This document shows positions 1 to 9,386 of a DNA stretch of 51,817 bases, piece after piece. Under the pieces are notes generated by a model. The model worked only from the letters and a program-made list of their open reading frames with translations. It was not told the origin of the DNA and did not search any database. The first letter of the stretch is position 1. Each line of letters begins with the position of its first letter. Position numbers and translations under genes: made by a program. The DNA comes from Bryobacterales bacterium (lineage in GTDB: Bacteria; Acidobacteriota; Terriglobia; Bryobacterales; Bryobacteraceae), in assembly GCA_003162425.1 (NCBI GenBank), contig PMOK01000144.1:1-51817 (forward strand), in the 5' to 3' direction.

Positions 1-25
1 TGCGTGCCGCGTTCACATTCGTGTG
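1..25. repeat. Partial copy of MITE-like repeat arm
   Basis: The first 25 bases match the left arm of the inverted-repeat element at 3840-3925 with about two mismatches (shared core TGCGTGCCGCGTTCACA). The window edge cuts the copy, so the rest of the element cannot be seen. Confidence 0.5.
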
Positions 26-164
26 CTTCTTATACTTAAATTGCAACGATGATCCCATGAAATCCATCAGATACACTCATGCGCCGGCCCCCAATCCCCC
101 AGGCCCCGCGCTTGCTGTCGCCCCGTAACTTGCGGTATAACAGCAAACGACTGAGGGAGGGACC

Positions 165-1385
165 ATGAAGTTATCCACCACGCCTGCGCGCCGGGTTGCC
201 CTGCTTGTTGCACTGCCGATCGCGTCGCTGCTTATCTGCTCTTGCGCCCGAAAAGCGGGCATTCCAGCCGGACCCGAATTCCAGAAGAGGGCCCAGGAAG
301 CGCTCATCCTGGCCAAGCCCGGCGACGTGATCGAACTGCCGGAAGGCAAGCTGGATCTGACGTCCACGCTATCGCTTTCGGTGGAGAACGTGACCATCCG
401 CGGCAAGGGGATGGACAAAACCATCCTGTCCTTCAAGAACCAGAAAACCGGATCAGCGGGAATGTTGGTGACGGCCGGTGGATTCACGCTGGAAGACCTG
501 GCGATTGAGGACACCAAGGGTGATGGCGTGAAGATCAACGGTGTCACCGGCGTAACTATCCGCCGCGTCCGTGCCGAGTGGACCGGTGGCCCGAAAGACA
601 CCAACGGCTCCTACGGGCTTTATCCGGTGCAATGCAAGAACGTGCTGATTGAAGATTCGATAGTAAAAGGAGCTTCAGACGCCGGCATTTATGTCGGGCA
701 ATCCAAGAACATCATCGTGCGCCGCAATCGCGCAGAATATAATGTCGCCGGAATCGAGATCGAGAATTCGCAGGATGCCGATGTTTATCAGAACACCAGC
801 ACCAACAACACCGGCGGGCTGCTGGCCTTCAACCTTCCCGATCTGCCGGTGAAGGACGGGCGCAACGCACGCCTGTTTGAGAACAACGTGTACGGCAACA
901 ACACCGCGAACTTCGCGCCCAAGGGGACCATGGTTGCCAAGGTTCCGGCCGGTACCGGCGTCATCATCCTGGCTACCAATCATATTGATGTGTACAAGAA
1001 CACCATCAAGGACAACGCCACGGCCAATGTCTCGATCATTAGTTATCTCACCACTGAAAACCCCATCAACGATCCGACCTACGATCCGTACACCGACGAG
1101 ATTTACATTCACGACAACACCATCTCGGGAGGCGGCGACAATCCCACCGGCAGAATCGCGGACGGTCTGGTGCCATTGCTGGGCAAGCCGCTACCGGCCA
1201 TTCTCTACGATGGCGTGGTGGATCCGAAAAAGAAGACGGCCACCATTTGCGCGCAGAACAACGGTGGCGCGGAATTCGTGAATTACGACGTCGCGGGTGG
1301 TCTCAAGCACCTGCTGAAGAACGCGAGCGCGAACAATTGCGCATTGCCGCCACTCACGGCAGTGGCTGGCTTCGGAGGAAATTAG
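165..1385 (+). CDS. Parallel beta-helix repeat lipoprotein (TIGR03805-like)
   Basis: The 406-residue product is predicted to be an exported right-handed beta-helix protein. A basic N-terminus and hydrophobic stretch (about residues 10-24) lead into a Cys-containing lipobox (ICSC, Cys27), so it is probably a lipoprotein. From about residue 60 to 330 it has pectate-lyase-like turns rich in I-x-x-N/D-N-x-I strands, for example around NITIR-like and VYQNTSTNN segments. In known genomes this family is regularly paired with the diheme cytochrome family encoded immediately downstream, here with only a 10-bp gap, so the two are very likely co-transcribed. A GAGGGAGG ribosome-binding site sits 5 bp before the ATG. 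Substrate and role are unknown; the family assignment is firm, function is not. Confidence 0.85.
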   Translation: MKLSTTPARRVALLVALPIASLLICSCARKAGIPAGPEFQKRAQEALILAKPGDVIELPEGKLDLTSTLSLSVENVTIRGKGMDKTILSFKNQKTGSAGMLVTAGGFTLEDLAIEDTKGDGVKINGVTGVTIRRVRAEWTGGPKDTNGSYGLYPVQCKNVLIEDSIVKGASDAGIYVGQSKNIIVRRNRAEYNVAGIEIENSQDADVYQNTSTNNTGGLLAFNLPDLPVKDGRNARLFENNVYGNNTANFAPKGTMVAKVPAGTGVIILATNHIDVYKNTIKDNATANVSIISYLTTENPINDPTYDPYTDEIYIHDNTISGGGDNPTGRIADGLVPLLGKPLPAILYDGVVDPKKKTATICAQNNGGAEFVNYDVAGGLKHLLKNASANNCALPPLTAVAGFGGN

Positions 1386-1395
1386 ATTCCGGCTC

Positions 1396-2487
1396 ATGAG
1401 CAGTATCCGTGTTCATCCGCGTTTATCCGCGGCCATTACTCTTGGTGCCTTCCTATTCGTCTCCGGATGTAGCAAGAAGGTCCACCAACACGTCCAGGAA
1501 CCCTATCCCACCAAGCTTTCGGCCTGGCGCTTATACACCGGCACGGCCGCTGAGCTTCATCCGAATCAAGGCGTAGTCCCCTACGATCTGAACACGCCGC
1601 TTTTTTCCGACTACGCCACCAAATACCGCTTCGTGTGGATGCCCGCCGGAACTTCCGCGGTTTACAACTCCACCGGCGCTTTTGAATTTCCGGTCGGCAC
1701 GATTTTTTCGAAGACCTTCGCGTATCCGGACAACCAGCACGCCGGGAAACAGAGGCTGATCGAGACACGCCTGCTGGTGCACGGCCGCAACGGATGGACC
1801 GCCCTGCCTTACGTGTGGAATGAAAGCCAAACCGACGCCGCTCTTGAAGTGGCGGCGGATCCGACCGTGGTCCACTGGACCCACCCCTCCGGCCAAGCGT
1901 ACACGATCGACTACGTCATTCCCAATCAGAATCAGTGCAAGGAATGTCACGAGAAATCGAAAGCCACTATCCCGATCGGGCCCAAGGCGCGCAACTTGAA
2001 TAAGGATTTCAACTATGCGGACGGCCGCGCGAATCAATTGGCCTACTGGACGCGCGTCGGGTATCTCAAGGGCGCGCCCGCTCCCGAGCAGGCGCCGCGC
2101 GCGGTGGTGTGGGACGATCCATCCAGCGGCACTCTCGAAGCCAGAGCCAAAACCTATCTGGATGTCAATTGCGCCCACTGCCACAATGCCGGGGGCACGG
2201 CCAACACTTCCGGCCTTTTCCTGGATGCCGGACAAGCGGATCTCATGCGGCTGGGTGTTTGCAAGGTTCCGGTATCGGCCGGACACGGTGCGGGAGATCT
2301 GCTGTTCGATATCGTGGATGGCAAGCCGGAAGAATCCATCCTGATTCGCCGCATGGATTCCGATGTCCCCAAGGTCATGATGCCCGAGCTGGGACGAACC
2401 ATCACTCACCGCGAAGGCGTCGCTCTGATCCGCGAATGGATTCGTTCGCTGCAAGGAAAGTGCACCGCGAAACCGGCCAGCCTGTAG
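1396..2487 (+). CDS. SO2930-family diheme c-type cytochrome lipoprotein (TIGR03806-like)
   Basis: The 363-residue product has a signal peptide with lipobox VSGC (Cys25) and two c-type heme motifs, CKECH at residues 181-185 and CAHCH at 259-263. It is therefore a membrane-anchored periplasmic diheme protein, presumably moving electrons for an unidentified partner. The sequence between the signal peptide and first heme motif is a conserved non-heme domain with motifs typical of this family (NTPLFSDYATKYRF near residue 55). It follows the beta-helix gene as in other genomes carrying this pair. The ATG lies 10 bp after the preceding stop. No redox substrate can be inferred from sequence. Confidence 0.88.
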   Translation: MSSIRVHPRLSAAITLGAFLFVSGCSKKVHQHVQEPYPTKLSAWRLYTGTAAELHPNQGVVPYDLNTPLFSDYATKYRFVWMPAGTSAVYNSTGAFEFPVGTIFSKTFAYPDNQHAGKQRLIETRLLVHGRNGWTALPYVWNESQTDAALEVAADPTVVHWTHPSGQAYTIDYVIPNQNQCKECHEKSKATIPIGPKARNLNKDFNYADGRANQLAYWTRVGYLKGAPAPEQAPRAVVWDDPSSGTLEARAKTYLDVNCAHCHNAGGTANTSGLFLDAGQADLMRLGVCKVPVSAGHGAGDLLFDIVDGKPEESILIRRMDSDVPKVMMPELGRTITHREGVALIREWIRSLQGKCTAKPASL

Positions 2488-2497
2488 AATTACAATA

Positions 2498-3298
2498 ATG
2501 TCGCGAACCCTTCCATTTCTGATGGCGTGCGGCTTGTTGGGCGCGCAGGATCCGCCCAAAGTCCTGCGCATTACCCGCGAGGACATCAAGGAAGGCAAGA
2601 CCGCCCTTCACGAACAATCGGAAGCGAAATTCTCTCAAGCCATGGCCCGGCATAAATTCCCGGTCTACTATCTGGGATTGGACGGCATGACGGGAACTCC
2701 CCAAGCTTTGTTCATGGAAAGTTACGAATCATTTGCTTCAATCAGCGACGCCATCGCACTCGAAGACAAGGTGGCGGAATTCGGTACGCTCAGCACACTG
2801 GATTCCGAGTATCACTCCGGTAGCCGTGTCTGGTTCGCGGTCTATCGCCCAGACCTGAGTTTCCACAGTGCCGAGTTCGTCGCGGGATTGCCCAAGGCTC
2901 GCTACATGAACGTGATCACCGTTCAAATTCATTTTGAACACGACCTGGAATTCGCAGAGATCGCAAAAACGGCCATCGAAGCGGCGGAGAAAGCCAAAAG
3001 CGATCAACCCGTGGCCGTGTATCAAGTTGTTTCCGGGATGCCGGCGGGAACGTACATGTTGCTCGAACCGGCGGCCTCTCTCAACGCTTTAGACGATGCA
3101 CCCGCACGCAGCCGCGCCTTGACGCAGGCCATGGGCGAATCCGGCTCCCGCAAATTCCTCAAGAACGCCGGCGAAGTCATCGCTGGCGAGGAGCCCTTAC
3201 TTTTCGCCATCAACCCGAAGACGAGTTATGTGTCGAAGGAATTCGCGGCGGACGACCCTGAGTTCTGGACGCCCAAGCCGCCACACAAGAAACCGTGA
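2498..3298 (+). CDS. Exported hypothetical protein
   Basis: A 266-residue protein starting with a short hydrophobic segment (MSRTLPFLMACGLLGAQ) that looks like a signal peptide ending at about residue 17. The rest is soluble and alternates predicted strands and helices, with no metal or nucleotide motif I recognise. It begins 10 bp after the cytochrome gene and its last codons overlap the next gene's possible GTG start, so it is probably the third gene of a four-gene operon. Function not recognised. Confidence 0.7.
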   Translation: MSRTLPFLMACGLLGAQDPPKVLRITREDIKEGKTALHEQSEAKFSQAMARHKFPVYYLGLDGMTGTPQALFMESYESFASISDAIALEDKVAEFGTLSTLDSEYHSGSRVWFAVYRPDLSFHSAEFVAGLPKARYMNVITVQIHFEHDLEFAEIAKTAIEAAEKAKSDQPVAVYQVVSGMPAGTYMLLEPAASLNALDDAPARSRALTQAMGESGSRKFLKNAGEVIAGEEPLLFAINPKTSYVSKEFAADDPEFWTPKPPHKKP

Positions 3299-3786
3299 AG
3301 CCTATGAAAGAAACTGATATTCTTCGCCGCCACGTGGTGGATCTTCTGGTGGGCCGCAACGCTCACGTTGATCTTGAAGGCGCTTTAAAAGGCATGCCTG
3401 TGAAGCTGCGCGGCGTGAAGCCCAAGGGCTCGCCGCATACGGTTTGGCAATTGCTGGAGCACATAAGGATCGCCCAGTGGGACATTCTGGAGTTCAGCAG
3501 GAACCCGAAACACGTTTCGCCGCCGTGGCCTGAAGGATACTGGCCGAAGACGGAAGCGCCACCGAGCGCGGCGGCCTGGAACAAAAGCGTTCGCCAGATT
3601 CGCGCGGATTTAGAAGCGATGCAGAAATTGGTTGCGAGCAAAAAGAGCGATCTGTTTCGACCCATTCCGCATGGGGACGGTCAAACGCTGCTACAGGAAG
3701 CGCTGCTGGTGGCGGATCACAACGCCTACCACGTGGGTCAACTGGTTTTGCTTCGGCGATTGCTGGACGCCTGGCCAGCGCGCTAG
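3295..3786 (+). CDS. DinB-like four-helix-bundle protein
   Basis: This 163-residue protein fits the DinB/YfiT-like metal-binding helical bundle family. It has WQLLEHIRIAQWDI (about residues 45-58) carrying the first His, and DHNAYHVGQLVLLRRLL near the C-terminus (about 139-155) carrying the paired His residues. Family members include thiol-dependent transferases and stress-induced proteins; the substrate here is unknown. The GTG start overlaps the preceding stop in a GTGA arrangement; an ATG at 3304 is an equally good alternative start and would remove three residues. Confidence 0.8.
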   Translation: MKPMKETDILRRHVVDLLVGRNAHVDLEGALKGMPVKLRGVKPKGSPHTVWQLLEHIRIAQWDILEFSRNPKHVSPPWPEGYWPKTEAPPSAAAWNKSVRQIRADLEAMQKLVASKKSDLFRPIPHGDGQTLLQEALLVADHNAYHVGQLVLLRRLLDAWPAR

Positions 3787-3839
3787 AGGCGCCTTCGCTG
3801 ATTTTTGACGGATTTTCAGGGACGTGGCGCACGCACCCC

Positions 3840-3925
3840 TGCGTGCCGCGTTCACACTCATGTGAACGCCATGAAAATAATTCTTCTTCCTATTTTGTTC
3901 CGAAGAGTGTGAAACACGGCACGCA
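3840..3925. repeat. MITE-like element with 19-bp terminal inverted repeats
   Basis: The left arm at 3840-3857 (TGCGTGCCGCGTTCACAC) and right arm at 3907-3925 are inverted copies with one mismatch and one indel. They enclose about 50 bp of AT-rich sequence. A third inverted core (GCACGCA) sits just outside at 3828-3834. A second left arm appears at window position 1-25. No transposase is encoded, so if mobile it would depend on a factor elsewhere. Confidence 0.55.
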
Positions 3926-4065
3926 AACGCGCACGACAAAGCAGACCGCGATTTTCGTGAATAGCCAGAATTATCCTGGGATCTCCTGATTGATTCGCTG
4001 ACGCCGCTGTTATCAAGTTGTTATCAAAGTGTAATCGGCAGTCGTGCTAGAATAATGCTCTTTAT

Positions 4066-4116
4066 ATGTAGAACCGAACGTTACCCGGCTCGATCTTCTT
4101 CTTTTTCTCCCTTGGC
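4066..4116 (+). pseudogene. Interrupted signal-peptide start of the NHL-repeat gene
   Basis: ATG at 4066-4068 is in frame with the NHL-repeat gene but its second codon is TAG (4069-4071). Codons 3 onward encode a polar start and a long hydrophobic run that joins the mature protein without interruption. A single T-to-A change would give M-K-N-R, a normal signal-peptide n-region. This is the expected N-terminus of the downstream gene, broken by one base. Confidence 0.5.
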
Positions 4117-7100
4117 TTGGTGGGCTGGTCCCAACCTTACACCATCACGACCGTCGCGGGAACCGATCGGTTGCTGGACGGCCACAACGCCAACACCGTG
4201 CCGCTACGCGGTCCCGGCGCGGTTGCGGTGGATACCAGCGGAAATTTATACATCGCCGATGCGGAAGACAACCGCATTCGTAAGGTGGATACGTCAGGGA
4301 TTATCAGCACTTATGCGGGTACTGGAGCGCCGGGCTACAATGGCGACCGAGTTAAGGCGATAGATGCGCAATTGAACTTGCCGTCAGCGATCGCGTTTGA
4401 CACGGCCGGCAATCTTTATGTAGCGGACCTGGGCAACTCCAGGATCCGGGCGATTTCCTCCAATGGCGCCATCAGCACAGTCGCGGGCAACGGATCGCCA
4501 GGTACTTTGGGAGATAACGGTCCAGCGATCCAGGCGCAAGTCAGTCCGCTCGCCGTTGCAGTGGATACGCAAGGGAATCTTTATATCTCGACGCTAGACT
4601 TTCACATCCGTAAAGTAGATACGAACGGAATCATCACAACCATCGCGGGCACGGGAAGCCCCGGCTATGGGGGTGATAATGGGCCAGCGAAACTTGCAAC
4701 CATCGGCCAAGTACCTGCGATGATCTGCGATGCAAAGGGTGATCTTTACCTCGCCGATCCTGACAACGGGTACGTTCGAATGATCGATACCGCAGGGATC
4801 ATCCATCCCGTTGCCGGAAGCGGAGAGTTCGGCTATATAGACGATTACATTCCCGCTGCGGCAGCGGTGATGTCGCCGGATGGCCTCGCGCTGGATAGTT
4901 CCGGGAATGATCTCTACATTTCGGATACAACACTCAACGCAGTTCGTGTGGTGGACCTTACCAGCACCCTCATTCACTCAGTGGCCGGGAACGACATCGC
5001 GGGTTTCCTGGGCGATGGTGGCATGCCGCTGCTGGCGGAGCTCAACTCGCCAGCGGGCGTGGCTCTCGATAGCAGCAACGATATCTACGTGGCCGACTTC
5101 TTAAACCGGCGGGTTCGGAAAGTAGCGGGCAACCTGATCACAACGGTCGCTGGAACCAGCAACGGCGATGGTGGCCCCGCTACGTCCGCATTTCTCAATT
5201 TTCCGGAGGGGTTGGCCGTAGACGCTGCCAACAACCTGGTTGTGGCCGATACCGGAAACTTCATCGCGCGGCGCTTTAGTCTGGGCGGCAGCATTAATAC
5301 GTTCGGCCAATTGATGGGTGCTCCGTCGGCCGTGGCAGTCGACGGAGCTGGAAATTTTTATGTGACGGATGACGAACCGCTGGTGCTGGAAATTACGAAA
5401 ACAGGCAGCACGTCCATCGTCGCCGGCGATGCCCAAAGCGGATACAGCGGCGATGGCGGGCCCGCCACCAGCGCGATGATTGACAATCCCACGGGCGTGG
5501 CGGTGGACGCCGCGGGCAACGTCTACTTCACGGATGACACGAATAGCAGAATCCGTAAAGTCACCATTTCCTCTGGTGTCGTCACTACCATTGCCGGCAA
5601 CGGCAAACCCAGCTACTCCGGCGATAATGGTCCAGCGCTCAACGCGGGATTCGACCCGTTCGATATCGCGATAGACAGTCAAGGCAATCTCTACATAGCC
5701 GACTTTTTGAACAGCCGCGTCCGCAAGATAGGATTGGACGGAACCATTACCACCGTAGCCGGTACCGGTATTGCCGGTTACGCGGGCGATGGCGGACCGG
5801 CGGTGGCGGCTGGGATCGCTTTTCCCACTGGGGTGGCCCTGGATAGCACAGGCAATCTCTACGTCGCGGATAATGGCAATTCGGTTGTGCGGCGCGTCAC
5901 GTCCAGCGGACTCATCACAACCATTGCAGGCACTCCGGGAGTATCGACCCCCGATGCCGGCGATGGCGGACCGGCCGCGAGCGCGCATCTGGATCCCTCG
6001 CGAGTCGCCGTGGATCCCGCCGGGAACGTTTACGTCACGGATCTGTCCAACGATCGGGTCCGGATGCTGACACCGCTCGTAGTCGCACCTGCCAACATGA
6101 GCATAGTGAGCGGCGACAAACAAAGTGGAACGGTGGGGACGGCTTTGGGCCATCCGCTAGTGATAAAAGTTGCGGCCGCAGGTGGCGCGGGCGTCCCGGG
6201 AGTGGTCGTCAACTTCACCGTCAACCCGTCAGGCGCCGCAACCGTGAATCCATCGCCCGCAATCACGCTGAACGATGGAACCGTTACCGCAAATGTCCTG
6301 CTCGGTACGACAGCCGGGAGTTTCACGATTACCGCCTCCGCCAACGGAGTTTCGAATGTGTCGTTCTCGCTGACCGCGAATCCGGCGGTCTCACCGACAG
6401 CTCCCGTCATTTCTTCCGCCGGGATCGTCAGCGGAGGCTTGAGTGGTCCACCGCTCACGACGGTAGCATCAAACGGGATCGCGACCATTTTTGGTGAGAA
6501 GTTCGCACCCGCGGGCACCGCCAGACAAGTGGGCCAACAGGACCTGGTGAACGGCAAGATTCCCACCAACCTGGTGGGAGCTTGCGCCGTGTTCGGAACC
6601 CAGCTTGCGCCCATTCTAGGCGTCTATCCCGGCCAGCTCAATGTCCAGGTGCCGCAACTTCCGCCCGGCCAGACCGCGGTCCAGGTGATCACACAGTGCG
6701 GCACGCCACAAGCTCAAACGAGCAACGCCGAGACGGTCACTATCCAAGCCACCGCGCCGGAGTTTTTCTATTACGTGCATACCCCCAGCGGGCAAAACCC
6801 GATCGCGGCCATCAACGCCGTTACACACCAGGCCGTGGGAGCCCCTGGGCTGGTGGCGGGCAGTACCTTTACGCCGGCGCAGCGTGGCGAACTGCTCACC
6901 CTGTTCGCGACCGGCTTCGGCGCGACAGCTCCGTCTTATGGTCCTGGAGCATTACCCACCGGAGCGGCACAGGTGACAGCACCAGTCAGTATTACATTTG
7001 GTGGAGTGACGCTGGCGGCCTCCGATATTTTGTATGTCGGGGTGACCAGCAACGCCGGACTTTACCAGGTGAACCTGCGAGTACCCGGCCAGGTTCCCGA

Positions 7101-7203
7101 TGGGGACCAATCGCTGGTAATTACGATAGGCGGCGGCGAGTCCCCGGCGGGCGGCTTCATAACGGTGAAGAGCGGCCCAAGCTCGGCAGCGTCTTTGTGC
7201 TAA
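4117..7203 (+). CDS. Exported NHL-repeat protein with TIGR03437 C-terminal domain
   Basis: About eleven NHL beta-propeller repeats fill residues 1-655, each of the form AGTGxxGYxGDGGPA followed by GVAVDxxGNLYVADxxNxRIRKV. A Big-1/Ig-like domain follows (about 660-755), then the Solibacter-type C-terminal domain TIGR03437 (about 770-1020, including GLYQVNLRVPG). NHL propellers bind ligands or other proteins; such proteins are usually secreted or surface-linked. The start is a problem. From the annotated TTG the signal peptide is incomplete, whereas reading upstream in frame gives N-R-T-L-P-G-S-I-F-F-F-F-S-L-G-L-V, a good signal peptide. That reading begins at an ATG (4066) followed directly by TAG (4069). 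The gene is therefore either mutated at codon 2, mis-sequenced, or started at a rare codon. Confidence 0.85.
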   Translation: MVGWSQPYTITTVAGTDRLLDGHNANTVPLRGPGAVAVDTSGNLYIADAEDNRIRKVDTSGIISTYAGTGAPGYNGDRVKAIDAQLNLPSAIAFDTAGNLYVADLGNSRIRAISSNGAISTVAGNGSPGTLGDNGPAIQAQVSPLAVAVDTQGNLYISTLDFHIRKVDTNGIITTIAGTGSPGYGGDNGPAKLATIGQVPAMICDAKGDLYLADPDNGYVRMIDTAGIIHPVAGSGEFGYIDDYIPAAAAVMSPDGLALDSSGNDLYISDTTLNAVRVVDLTSTLIHSVAGNDIAGFLGDGGMPLLAELNSPAGVALDSSNDIYVADFLNRRVRKVAGNLITTVAGTSNGDGGPATSAFLNFPEGLAVDAANNLVVADTGNFIARRFSLGGSINTFGQLMGAPSAVAVDGAGNFYVTDDEPLVLEITKTGSTSIVAGDAQSGYSGDGGPATSAMIDNPTGVAVDAAGNVYFTDDTNSRIRKVTISSGVVTTIAGNGKPSYSGDNGPALNAGFDPFDIAIDSQGNLYIADFLNSRVRKIGLDGTITTVAGTGIAGYAGDGGPAVAAGIAFPTGVALDSTGNLYVADNGNSVVRRVTSSGLITTIAGTPGVSTPDAGDGGPAASAHLDPSRVAVDPAGNVYVTDLSNDRVRMLTPLVVAPANMSIVSGDKQSGTVGTALGHPLVIKVAAAGGAGVPGVVVNFTVNPSGAATVNPSPAITLNDGTVTANVLLGTTAGSFTITASANGVSNVSFSLTANPAVSPTAPVISSAGIVSGGLSGPPLTTVASNGIATIFGEKFAPAGTARQVGQQDLVNGKIPTNLVGACAVFGTQLAPILGVYPGQLNVQVPQLPPGQTAVQVITQCGTPQAQTSNAETVTIQATAPEFFYYVHTPSGQNPIAAINAVTHQAVGAPGLVAGSTFTPAQRGELLTLFATGFGATAPSYGPGALPTGAAQVTAPVSITFGGVTLAASDILYVGVTSNAGLYQVNLRVPGQVPDGDQSLVITIGGGESPAGGFITVKSGPSSAASLC

Positions 7204-7290
7204 GACATCGGCTCCCTCACGGTCGCGGTTCGGTAACGCTCTCCAAGCATGAGACGTTCTTTCCGAGCCGCGAGCGTTAGCGACCGGTGC
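7204..7290. repeat. Dispersed repeat with nested inverted arms
   Basis: CGGTCGC (7220-7226) pairs with GCGACCG (7280-7286), and TAACGCT (7234-7240) with AGCGTTA (7273-7279). The segment 7211-7234 recurs at 14089-14112 with about three differences in 24. It lies between co-directional genes and has no T-run, so it is more likely a REP-type element than a terminator. Confidence 0.45.
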
Positions 7291-7325
7291 CTCAAACTTA
7301 GTCTTCTCAGGCCGATGAGCAAGAC

Positions 7326-9383
7326 ATGAACCGTCTTCGAAACGGTGCTCTCTGGATACTTTTCTGCCTGCTGAACGCGAACGGCCTAGCCCAGGACGTT
7401 CCGCCGCAGACAGGCGCAAAGCCCGAGTCCATACTGTTTGAACCGCTTCCGGTGGTGGAGGCGGCATCCTTGCACGAGCAGACATTGCTCGAGGCGCCGG
7501 CTAGCGTGACCGTCATCACTGACGAGGAGATCCGGCAGCGGGGTTATCGAACTTTGGCGGATGTTCTGGCGGATGTGCGCGGCATGTATGTCACCTATGA
7601 CAGAGCCTACCACTACGTTGGCGTGCGCGGATTCTCGTTACCGGGCGACGCCAACAATCGTTTTCTGGTGATGATCAATGGCCATTCACTCACAGAAAAC
7701 GTCTATGGCTCGGCGAACTACTTCGCCGAGGACTTCGGTTTAGATCTGGATCTTGTCAAGCGGATCGAGATTGTGCGCGGTCCGTCGTCGGCGTTGTATG
7801 GGACGAATGGAATGTTCGCCACCATCAACATCGTTACTAAGTCGCCGGTGGAGTACGAGCCGCTGCGTGTGTCGGCGGAGCTGGACACTCTCGGCGAGCG
7901 GAAGGTGCAGGTGTCGGGCTCTCAATATCTAGGTCACGGCGTGAATCTCCTGATCTCGGGCTCGGTCTTTAATAATAGCGGCCAATCGCCGTTGTATTTC
8001 CCTGCGTTTGACACACCACAGACCAATCATGGCCTGGCCTTGAACATGGATGGGGAGCGGGGCTATCACACCTTTGCGAACCTGATCTGGAACAACTGGA
8101 GTTTTACCGCATATTTCAATAATCGCGAGAAGTTGGTTCCCACCGCGTGGTACGGCACTGTGTTCAATGACCGTGGGGATAAGACATCGGACGGGCGCGA
8201 TTTCGTGGAGGCCAGCTACCAGCGCGATATCGGAACCGAAGGCCAGCTCCGCTGGAGAATCTACTACGATGAGTACCGTTTTCAGGGCCGGTTCGATTTC
8301 GCGAGCGACTCAGGAACTCTGGATGCCCGGAACGTCGCCAAAGGCGACTGGATGGGAACCGAGCTCACCTACCGGTTCCGCGTGCCGCTTATCGGATTCC
8401 TGACGGTCGGAAGTGAGGCGAGCTGGGACTTGCGCACGCTGTTGGAGTCCTACTATGTATCGCCGGTGTACGAGAGTGTACCGCCTGTTAACCGTCTGGA
8501 TCGATCCGTGGCATTGTTTTTCCAGGACGAGTGGAAGTTTTCGCGGCACTGGACCTTGTATTTGGGCGGGCGCCTGGACGATTCACGAATTCACCAGCTC
8601 GCGCTTACGCCTCGTGCCGCTCTGATCTATCAGCCCTCCGACACGAGCGCGGTGAAGCTGCTCTATGGCCGGTCGTTCCGGAACCCGAGTCCCTTCGAGC
8701 AGTTCTACGCAGATGGTGTCACGCAGATCGCCAATCCGGTTCTAAACTCCGAGCTAATGCAAACTTTCGAGGCGGCTTTCGAGAAGCAGCTGGGCAAGAA
8801 GTTTGAACTACAGGCCAACATTTACCGCTACCAGCTTAGCGATTTGATTCAAGCCGTACTGCTAAACGGTTCGCTGCAGCAATATCAGAATACGAGCCCC
8901 ATCCAAGCCAACGGTGTCGAAATGGAAGCGAAAGTGAATTTGGGATCTGGGTTCAAGATAGATGGGAGCCTGGCAGTACAGGCGACGTCGGCGGACCCCG
9001 GCGCTTTGGTAAAGGTAAACTCGCCGGCGCGGGTAGGAAAACTGTTGCTGGACTCGCCGGTGTGGCGCAAGCACTGGTCGTTGAGCGGCGGGCTTCAGTA
9101 TCTCAGTGAGCGGTTAACTCTCGCGGGAGCCAGCGTACCGCCGGTCTATCTGGTGAACTTCACGGCCGTCGGCCGGCACTTGCCGGGAGATATGGATCTC
9201 ACGCTCGGCATTCGCAACCTTTTCAATTACCGTTATTGGGACCCTGCCGGCTCAGTGCAGGAGATGGAAAGTATCCAGCAAGATGGGCGGAGCTTCTTTG
9301 TACGCCTGACCTGGGCACCGCAACGGACAGCGGATGAAAGCCGGAGACGCGGCGCCGCGAGCTCACCCGGAAAAGAGCCTTAG
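7326..9383 (+). CDS. TonB-dependent outer-membrane receptor
   Basis: The 685-residue protein has a signal peptide (residues 1-22, cleavage after GLA), then a plug domain at about residues 50-165. The plug shows APASVTVITDEEIRQRG, the VRGF segment and the conserved RIEIVRGPSSALYGTNGM run. A C-terminal beta-barrel with alternating aromatic strands follows. It would import or sense an unknown ligand with energy from TonB. Only 3 bp separate it from a periplasmic binding protein gene, which itself overlaps a hybrid kinase gene. This context suggests the receptor feeds a signal rather than only a nutrient. The C-terminal tail (after RLTWAP) is a 20-residue Arg/Ser/Ala-rich extension past the usual final aromatic strand, which is odd. 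Ligand not predictable. Confidence 0.88.
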   Translation: MNRLRNGALWILFCLLNANGLAQDVPPQTGAKPESILFEPLPVVEAASLHEQTLLEAPASVTVITDEEIRQRGYRTLADVLADVRGMYVTYDRAYHYVGVRGFSLPGDANNRFLVMINGHSLTENVYGSANYFAEDFGLDLDLVKRIEIVRGPSSALYGTNGMFATINIVTKSPVEYEPLRVSAELDTLGERKVQVSGSQYLGHGVNLLISGSVFNNSGQSPLYFPAFDTPQTNHGLALNMDGERGYHTFANLIWNNWSFTAYFNNREKLVPTAWYGTVFNDRGDKTSDGRDFVEASYQRDIGTEGQLRWRIYYDEYRFQGRFDFASDSGTLDARNVAKGDWMGTELTYRFRVPLIGFLTVGSEASWDLRTLLESYYVSPVYESVPPVNRLDRSVALFFQDEWKFSRHWTLYLGGRLDDSRIHQLALTPRAALIYQPSDTSAVKLLYGRSFRNPSPFEQFYADGVTQIANPVLNSELMQTFEAAFEKQLGKKFELQANIYRYQLSDLIQAVLLNGSLQQYQNTSPIQANGVEMEAKVNLGSGFKIDGSLAVQATSADPGALVKVNSPARVGKLLLDSPVWRKHWSLSGGLQYLSERLTLAGASVPPVYLVNFTAVGRHLPGDMDLTLGIRNLFNYRYWDPAGSVQEMESIQQDGRSFFVRLTWAPQRTADESRRRGAASSPGKEP

Positions 9384-9386
9384 GTC

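Larger units (their letters stand above)
3787..4116. other. Gene-free interval of about 330 bp
   Basis: This interval holds an inverted-repeat element (3840-3925), then AT-richer sequence with the likely promoter and broken start region of the NHL-repeat gene. I see no convincing coding region; the frame opening at 4055 lacks family features and runs against the real gene. Confidence 0.6.

Noticed and set aside
1531..2598. Long minus-strand frame of 355 codons
   Set aside because: It lies opposite the diheme cytochrome gene; its product has no domain and reads as a frame shadow.
4055..4363. Plus-strand frame at the start of the NHL gene
   Set aside because: Out of phase with the NHL gene; low-complexity and no family features.
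5101..6153. Long minus-strand frame of 350 codons
   Set aside because: Antisense shadow of the regular NHL repeats; repeat periodicity opens the opposite frame.
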